Shown piece by piece: positions 42,574 to 47,498 of a stretch of 47,498 nucleotides of DNA. The stretch covers positions 1 through 47,498 of the forward strand of contig JAKLKB010000074.1 in the NCBI GenBank assembly GCA_023150835.1, read 5' to 3'. The notes beneath the pieces were generated by a model. That model had not been told where the DNA came from. It was given only the letters and a program-made list of their open reading frames with translations, and made no database searches. Source of the DNA: Myxococcota bacterium (GTDB taxonomy: Bacteria > Myxococcota_C > UBA6777). Position 1 is the stretch's first letter; every line of letters begins with the position of its first letter. The translations under genes and the position numbers were made by a program.

Positions 42574-42867
42574 CTAACGCCACGCAAATTGCTCGATCGA
42601 TTGGGCCAATTGGATATCTTTTCCCGTCACTTTGTTGCCCGCATCGTGGGTGCGCAAGGTCAACTCCACGCGGTTATAAACATTAAAGATCTCGGGATGA
42701 TGGTCTTGTTCTTCGGCCACAAACGCCAACCGCACCAAAAAACTGATCGCCTCTTTGAAACTTCCAAACACAAACGTCTTTCGCAGAGCATCCGCTTCAT
42801 ACCGCCACCCTTGAAGCTCGGACAGTGCTTCTTCGATCTGTTCTTGACTTCGCATTTTTCTATCCAT
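42574..42867 (-). CDS. phhB: Pterin-4a-carbinolamine dehydratase
   Basis: A 97-aa protein of normal length for PCD/DCoH. The hallmark motif is visible: EEQDHHPEIFNVYNRVELTL followed by RTHDAGNKVTGKDIQLA, with the active-site His-His-Pro. The enzyme dehydrates 4a-hydroxytetrahydropterin made by aromatic amino acid hydroxylases; none of those is seen nearby, so another pterin role is possible. Start ATG 42867 has GAGG upstream; an extension to 42906 overlaps the kinase gene. Confidence 0.92.
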   Translation of the reverse strand: MDRKMRSQEQIEEALSELQGWRYEADALRKTFVFGSFKEAISFLVRLAFVAEEQDHHPEIFNVYNRVELTLRTHDAGNKVTGKDIQLAQSIEQFAWR

Positions 42868-42896
42868 CGAATCCTCTTCTGGTCGTAGAACACGCC

Positions 42897-43547
42897 TTAA
42901 TCCCATTTGATGGCTTGGCGCAAGAAGGACGTTTTGAGGTATTCTTGTTTGATGGCTTCGGCCACTTCTTCGACTTCACGAAAGGCATCCCATTTGACAC
43001 GGATCACAGGGATGACCTTGCTGATATCTTCGATGAAGTTTTCGTAATTTCGATACAGATCTTCGAGATATTCTTGAGAGATGGTCTTTTCAAAAGCCCG
43101 TCCCCGCCGAGCGATCCGCTCGATCGAGTTGTCTGGCTTGACATCCAAATAGATGATCACGTTGGGCTTGCACATAAAATTCGACATATTTTGGAACAGA
43201 TGGAGATACGTTTTATAATCGCGGGGGTCCATCAGCCCCGATTCGGCGAGCATCTTGGCAAACACCGTATCTTCGTAGATCGTGCGATCTTGTACGCCAC
43301 CCCGACCACGCCAGATGATCGTCTGGTGTTGGTGGAAGCGTTTGTTAAGTAGATACACCTGCATCGCAAAACTATGCGACTTGATATCACGGTAGAAGTC
43401 TTCGAGGTATTCGTTGTCTTCGACTGGTTCATAATACACATCAAGGCCCAAGTGACGGCCCAACGCTGTCGCAAGGGTTGTCTTGCCTGCGCCGATAATC
43501 CCTGAGATACCGATAAAGATCTTCTCCATCGATGGAGACTGCACCAT
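42897..43547 (-). CDS. Deoxynucleoside kinase
   Basis: A 216-aa kinase of the deoxyadenosine/deoxyguanosine kinase family. The P-loop is GISGIIGAGKTT (about 13-24), followed by EPVEDNEYLEDFY, the DRTIYEDTVFAK motif and a basic LID (ERIARRGRAFE). It salvages deoxynucleosides by 5'-phosphorylation. AAGGAG lies seven bases before ATG 43547, which is preferred over the ATG six codons later. It precedes the dehydratase gene by 29 bases, suggesting co-transcription. The precise substrate cannot be told. Confidence 0.92.
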   Translation of the reverse strand: MVQSPSMEKIFIGISGIIGAGKTTLATALGRHLGLDVYYEPVEDNEYLEDFYRDIKSHSFAMQVYLLNKRFHQHQTIIWRGRGGVQDRTIYEDTVFAKMLAESGLMDPRDYKTYLHLFQNMSNFMCKPNVIIYLDVKPDNSIERIARRGRAFEKTISQEYLEDLYRNYENFIEDISKVIPVIRVKWDAFREVEEVAEAIKQEYLKTSFLRQAIKWD

Positions 43548-43562
43548 ACCACAACTCCTTCG

Positions 43563-43591
43563 TTGACGGTTGTTGGACGTTTCGGGATATA
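43563..43591 (+). promoter_or_regulatory. Probable crcB promoter
   Basis: TTGACG (43563-43568) and GATATA (43586-43591) are 17 bases apart. Only about 35 bases of leader would remain before the crcB start, too short for a fluoride riboswitch. Confidence 0.5.
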
Positions 43592-43631
43592 GCGCAGATC
43601 AGCCCGTCCAGTCTACGAAAAAGGAGATCCA

Positions 43632-44009
43632 ATGCACACAGCGCTTTTGTGGGTGGCTGGAGGAGCCATCGTCGGAGCCACAGCTCGTTATCTAACAGGT
43701 CTTTGGATGCGGAGTTTGCTGGGGCCGCGTTTTCCGTGGGGGACGTTGGTGGTCAATCTGGTGGGTTGTTTTTTGATCGGCTTGTTCTTTGCGTTGGTGC
43801 AAGAGCGCGGGATCTTGGGGGAGCGCACGCGGTTGTTCTTGATGATCGGATGCTTCGGCTCTTTGACCACGTTCTCAAGCTTTGCGCTCGACAACCTTTT
43901 GCTTGCGCGCAACGAGCAGATGCTTTGGATGCTCGCCAATCTGATCGGTCAAAATCTCTTGGGCATGGTCTTGGTGGTCGCAGGAATCGCGGTGGGGCGG
44001 ATGTATTAG
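43632..44009 (+). CDS. crcB: Fluoride ion channel CrcB (Fluc)
   Basis: A 125-aa membrane protein with four helices, normal for Fluc. Motifs are intact: GGAIVGATARY, WGTLVVNLVGCFLIG and GCFGSLTTFSSF (the phenylalanine box). It exports toxic fluoride as a dual-topology dimer. AAGGAG lies 6 bases before ATG 43632. No fluoride riboswitch is visible upstream. Base composition is G-rich on the coding strand, unlike several neighbours. Confidence 0.95.
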   Translation: MHTALLWVAGGAIVGATARYLTGLWMRSLLGPRFPWGTLVVNLVGCFLIGLFFALVQERGILGERTRLFLMIGCFGSLTTFSSFALDNLLLARNEQMLWMLANLIGQNLLGMVLVVAGIAVGRMY

Positions 44010-44108
44010 ACGCCAATCGGCATCGTCGTAAAGATCGCGCTGGGGCGGATATTTACGACCGTACCAACGCAAAGCATCCCAAAGCATCGGATATACCGAT
44101 AGGCAGCA

Positions 44109-45506
44109 TCACTTACACACAAATTGCAAGCTCCAGATATCTTCGGCACAGGTCGCAGGGCTTTCACATTGCGAACTCAACAAACAGGTGCAACGCCGTT
44201 CTCCAAGCCCCAAAAAGCCCGTATCGATGCACTTTCCACCACAACATTGGGAGTCTGACGTGCATTTTGCCTTGCGTTTGCAGACGGCGGTTTTGCAAGC
44301 ATTGGTGACGGAATCGCAGGTCTGACCGCTTGGACAGCCGCAGGCTTGGCATCCTGTTTCGCATTTGCCGTTGGTTTTGTTGCAACAAGCGGGTGTAGCG
44401 CAAGGGACCGCTCCTGCTTGACGACAGTCTGGTGGGGGTTTGTCGCATTCGCCTGTGGTGGGGTTGCAGACGTCGGGTGGTGTGCAGTTAAAGTTCGAGC
44501 GACAGTCTTTGCGGTTGCAAAGGCCGGTCACACCGTCGCATTGCTCGTTGGCATTTTTGCAGCCCGCCCCACGACAATCAGGAACACACAAGCGTTTTTG
44601 TTGATCGCAAACCTCGTTGTTTGCGCAAGCTTGGGGGCATCCGTTGGGTGTGGCTTCGCAAAGGTTGCTCAGCCCTTGTTTTTTGCAGATCCGCCCTACG
44701 GGGCAATCCGTGTTCTCACAGCAAGGCTGACAACGGCCTGTGTCTTCGCAACATTTGTCGCTACCTGTACACGAAATTCCCGTACAAAGGGGTTGTGCAA
44801 CGCAATCGGCTTCAGGGATGCAGAGTTTCCCCGTCCCTGCGCCAAGATCGAGGCATTGGAATTTTTGTGGGCATTTGTCATCAGGGCATCCCAGCACACA
44901 AACCTGCTTGCCACCGACCGCAAAACAGCGATTGCCCGGGCCGCACTCTGCGCTGTCTAAGCAAGGCTGGCAGGGTGTACGGTTCCCGCACGCAACACAG
45001 GCTCCTTGGTTGTTGCAACACAGGCCGCTTTGACACGGCGTATCAGGACAAACGCACGGCGGGTTCGCACAGGTCGGCTCTGTGGGGGCTTCCGCCACAG
45101 GCTCTTGCGTGCTTTCGGGGAGCGGCTCGGGCGAACTTTCGGCGGGGTTCTCGCTGGCATCGATCGGCGGCTCTGCATGGGCTTCTTGCACTTCGGGCGT
45201 GGTTGCTTCGGGGCGTTGACCCTCTTCATAACGCTGACAGCAGCCCTTGTCGTTGCAATACTCGTCGTTGTTGCATTCGATCGAGCGCTGACAAGGCGAA
45301 CACAACAGAGAGATGCATTTTTTTGTACGCTGATCACAACGCTGATCCGCAGCACAATCTCCACAAACAGAGGGCTTTTTGGGTTCGACACATCCCCCCA
45401 TCAAGCTTATCCCCCACAACAGCAACAGCGCTCCGCCCTGCAACCACCAACGAACGCGGGGATCGAACCAACGAAGCGCTTCGTTGTCTCTTCCAAACCT
45501 CTGCAT
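44109..45506 (-). CDS. Cysteine-rich lipoprotein
   Basis: A 465-aa exported protein. The signal peptide ends SLMGGC (lipobox, near residue 39). A Pro/Glu/Ala-rich linker (about 100-145; PESTQEPVAEAP) separates an N-terminal Cys cluster from a long Cys-rich body with modules such as CCENTDCPVGRICKKQG, CQACGCPSGQTCDS and CTSDSQCCGGKCIDTG. These short two-disulfide modules resemble those of other Myxococcota surface proteins. No enzyme domain. GGGAGG lies five bases before ATG 45506. It is convergent with crcB and might be a surface scaffold; function unknown. Confidence 0.85.
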   Translation of the reverse strand: MQRFGRDNEALRWFDPRVRWWLQGGALLLLWGISLMGGCVEPKKPSVCGDCAADQRCDQRTKKCISLLCSPCQRSIECNNDEYCNDKGCCQRYEEGQRPEATTPEVQEAHAEPPIDASENPAESSPEPLPESTQEPVAEAPTEPTCANPPCVCPDTPCQSGLCCNNQGACVACGNRTPCQPCLDSAECGPGNRCFAVGGKQVCVLGCPDDKCPQKFQCLDLGAGTGKLCIPEADCVAQPLCTGISCTGSDKCCEDTGRCQPCCENTDCPVGRICKKQGLSNLCEATPNGCPQACANNEVCDQQKRLCVPDCRGAGCKNANEQCDGVTGLCNRKDCRSNFNCTPPDVCNPTTGECDKPPPDCRQAGAVPCATPACCNKTNGKCETGCQACGCPSGQTCDSVTNACKTAVCKRKAKCTSDSQCCGGKCIDTGFLGLGERRCTCLLSSQCESPATCAEDIWSLQFVCK

Positions 45507-45615
45507 GCAAACCTCCCAAAAAACAAAGATCCTTCTCAACACAGCAGCGTTATCTTGGACAAACAGCCCCCGAAAAGCAACCAAATCTCACCAACGGCGT
45601 CACTCCTGCCCGATC

Positions 45616-46371
45616 TCAAAAGCCGATCACTTCGGCAAGAAATCGACGGCTTCGCGTCTCGTGACCCAGCACATGGCAAAGACGGCGATCCAACAATCCT
45701 AAGACCTCACGCCACAAAGGCTCGGTCTCGCCCTCCAGCGTCACTTTCCGTTGCAAGGCATCCAGCGCGGCGCGCAAGATCGGCGTCAACAACGGGGCTT
45801 CGTGGCTCTGCGTGGGCCGACAATCGCCACAAACAAGCCCCCCTTGGAGTAGATCAAAGCGCGCTGTATGCACAAGAGCAATCATTGAACCGCATTCCAT
45901 ACAACGCGACCATGACGGCAACAGACCCAACAGCTCAAGCAAGCGCATCTCAAAACGAGCAAGCGCTTTGGGGGTCAGCGCAGCCGAGGCACAGAAGCTT
46001 AAAAAGCCCGTAAACAGCGCATACAACGCTGCATTGGCGTCCCCCTCATCCGTCATCCGCAACATCAGCTCCCCCGCAAACGATGCCGAGGCAAAGGCCC
46101 CCAACTCTTCGGGAAGGATCGCCACCCCCTCGCTCGGATCGACACGCAAGAGCTGTGGCAAGCGTTCTTCTTCTCGCGCACGTTGAAACACCAGACGTAA
46201 CCGAGCAAAACTCTGCAATTGGCCTGCAAAACGCTTCTGACTTTTTCGGGCCTTTGGGGCGCGAAACGCCATCCGCCCAAAGCGATCTGTCCAAAATGTG
46301 ACGATCAGGTCGCTCTCTCCGACCTCACGCGATTGGAGCAAGATCCCTTCGCATTGTTCTTCCTGCATCAT
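45616..46371 (-). CDS. recO: DNA repair protein RecO
   Basis: A 251-aa RecO. The OB-fold N-terminus has EGILLQSREVGESDLIVTFWTDRFGRMAF. The C-terminal helical domain contains a zinc site, CMEC (SWSRCMECGSM) and CGDC. Start at ATG 46371 has GAGAGG upstream; ATG 46368 is adjacent. RecO helps RecR load RecA on SSB-coated single strands. It follows the TPR lipoprotein gene by 85 bases on the same strand. Confidence 0.93.
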   Translation of the reverse strand: MMQEEQCEGILLQSREVGESDLIVTFWTDRFGRMAFRAPKARKSQKRFAGQLQSFARLRLVFQRAREEERLPQLLRVDPSEGVAILPEELGAFASASFAGELMLRMTDEGDANAALYALFTGFLSFCASAALTPKALARFEMRLLELLGLLPSWSRCMECGSMIALVHTARFDLLQGGLVCGDCRPTQSHEAPLLTPILRAALDALQRKVTLEGETEPLWREVLGLLDRRLCHVLGHETRSRRFLAEVIGF

Positions 46372-46456
46372 AAACCTCTCTACAAACTCCACCCGATGCC
46401 ACCGCCCCACAATATCCCCGCCACCAGTCCAATCGCGCCACTTGCATCCCTCCGTG

Positions 46457-47308
46457 CTAAGGGACTGGCTTGACCACCACCGAAGAGGTCGGAACTGCCG
46501 CTGTTTGCTTGCGTGGACTTTCTTCTGTCTGCTTGCGTTGGATCTCTTCGGTCAGTTTTGCGCAAGCGCGGCGAACCGCAGGCGCTTTGCCCTCCGAGAT
46601 ATCGGCGCACTTTTGCAAATACAACAGAGCGTCTCGGTATTTCTTTTGTGGAACAAGTGCTTGTGCAAGGTGATAATAACCCGGAGAGAACTTGTCGCAT
46701 CGTTGGACGACTTCGCGTAGCGATTCTTCGGCCTCTTTCCATTTTCCTTGTGCCTTGTACACCAATCCCAGCATACGATAGCCTTGACACAGCGTCGGGC
46801 AATGGCTGATGCCTCGAACCAACGATTCTACAGCCTTTTCGGGTTGACCATCCATGTGATAAGCCCAACCAAGGCTAACTTCTGCGTTGCAAGGCGTTTG
46901 ATACAAGACGTTGCCCAACGCTTTTTCATAAGCAACAATCGCCCGTTTCCAGTTGCGCAGCGCAGAAAATACCACACCAAGGTTCCCCCAACCACGCGGA
47001 GAATTCGGTTCGATCTCCAAAGCTCGCTCAAAGTGCTTTTGTGCCAGATCAGGCCGTCTCATGCGCAGCAGCGTCACCCCCAAAGCCTCTTGAACCCAAT
47101 AGCTTTGAGGGTTCAATTTTTCGGCACGATGCAACAGCGCCATCGCTGCACGAAATTCGCCTCGGTTGTTTTGTTGGACGGCCATCTCCCATAAAGACTG
47201 CGCTTGTTTCGCTTCTTTTTGTGTAGGCATCGGGACACAGCCCATCAAACCACTCAACCACGAAACAAACAACCCACAAACTGCCAAGAAACGCATCACA
47301 CCACGCAT
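46457..47308 (-). CDS. TPR lipoprotein (PilF/PilW-like)
   Basis: About 283 aa from the chosen start. A lipoprotein signal ends SGLMGC, followed by five or more tetratricopeptide units (for example WGNLGVVFSALRNWKRAIVAYEKAL and GYRMLGLVYKAQGKWKEAEESLREV). The C-terminal tail is polar. The start is uncertain: ATG 47308 has GGTGG upstream and gives a compact signal peptide, but ATG 47323, 47296 or 47380 are possible. TPR lipoproteins of this kind help assemble type IV pili or outer-membrane complexes, but no pilus gene is nearby, so the role stays open. Confidence 0.8.
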   Translation of the reverse strand: MRGVMRFLAVCGLFVSWLSGLMGCVPMPTQKEAKQAQSLWEMAVQQNNRGEFRAAMALLHRAEKLNPQSYWVQEALGVTLLRMRRPDLAQKHFERALEIEPNSPRGWGNLGVVFSALRNWKRAIVAYEKALGNVLYQTPCNAEVSLGWAYHMDGQPEKAVESLVRGISHCPTLCQGYRMLGLVYKAQGKWKEAEESLREVVQRCDKFSPGYYHLAQALVPQKKYRDALLYLQKCADISEGKAPAVRRACAKLTEEIQRKQTEESPRKQTAAVPTSSVVVKPVP

Positions 47309-47440
47309 TCGTTTTCCACCCATCGCATCGCTCACAAACCTTCGTGCGCTGTTCTTTGCTGTTCCTTTCACGTTGATCATTTCTGATCGACGAGGGGTAA
47401 TTCGCTCTCCGTTGATGCTCCGTCCGAGCGGGGGATAGAT

Positions 47441-47498
47441 ATGCAACTGGAGTCTTGGTTGGACAGTCTCAACCGTTTGAGAAACTGCTCGGTTCTTT
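47441..47498 (+). CDS. Possible 5' end of a divergent gene (partial)
   Basis: ATG at 47441 with GGGGG about 7 bases upstream opens MQLESWLDSLNRLRNCSVL and runs off the window edge without a stop. Nineteen codons are visible, of plausible helical composition. Too short to identify. Confidence 0.35.
   Translation, partial: MQLESWLDSLNRLRNCSVL

Noticed and set aside
43548-43631. Fluoride riboswitch before crcB
   Set aside because: The space is only about 80 bases and lacks the conserved pseudoknot sequence; a promoter-like pair occupies it.

Overview
The window reads as chromosomal DNA of a Myxococcota-like (former deltaproteobacterial) bacterium. The hints are secreted proteins with many MopE-type metal-binding motifs, very cysteine-rich lipoproteins, a TerY-C-like zinc protein, DciA and a SEC-C-type SecA. 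No rRNA gene is present, so the taxonomy is inference. Housekeeping genes alternate with a large defence locus and with many short tandem or dispersed repeats.

Left part (1-16,900): a lysine-rich protein of unknown function, then a 14-unit 26-bp tandem repeat, then a tnpB-only IS200/IS605-type element. The element sits inside the remnant of an Rpn-family gene, and removing 1679-3037 in silico restores the reading frame exactly. Next is a minus-strand operon, from 15,209 down to 3,406. It encodes a DUF499/COG1483 ATPase, an unknown 182-aa protein, a 143-aa protein with a hydrophobic glycine-rich segment, a GGDEF-domain protein whose ATG overlaps the preceding stop, a DUF1156 DNA methyltransferase and a PLD-SNF2 helicase. 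An EVE-domain gene diverges from its head. Helicase, methylase and ATPase form a known defence set (called Hma-like here). The GGDEF plus membrane-protein pair and the EVE neighbour are not part of that set as I know it, and this is the best candidate for an undescribed system. Related 45-bp repeats lie in opposite orientation on both sides of the locus.

Middle (16,780-27,610): tRNA-Lys and tRNA-Glu with a clear promoter and terminator, an RNase E/G homologue with a charged repetitive tail, a small lipoprotein, radA, a lipoprotein combining ten MopE-type motifs with WD40 repeats, dciA, and an HAD-family phosphatase whose last codons lie in a dispersed repeat.

Right part (27,980-47,498): a 1442-aa cysteine-repeat lipoprotein behind a strong promoter-like sequence, two tandem paralogues with TPR-like N-termini, secA, a zinc-ribbon protein, a membrane-anchored M16-like protein without the catalytic HxxEH, a phosphohexomutase, a pterin carbinolamine dehydratase, a deoxynucleoside kinase, crcB, another cysteine-rich lipoprotein, recO and a TPR lipoprotein. 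All calls come from reading sequence; no database search was run.
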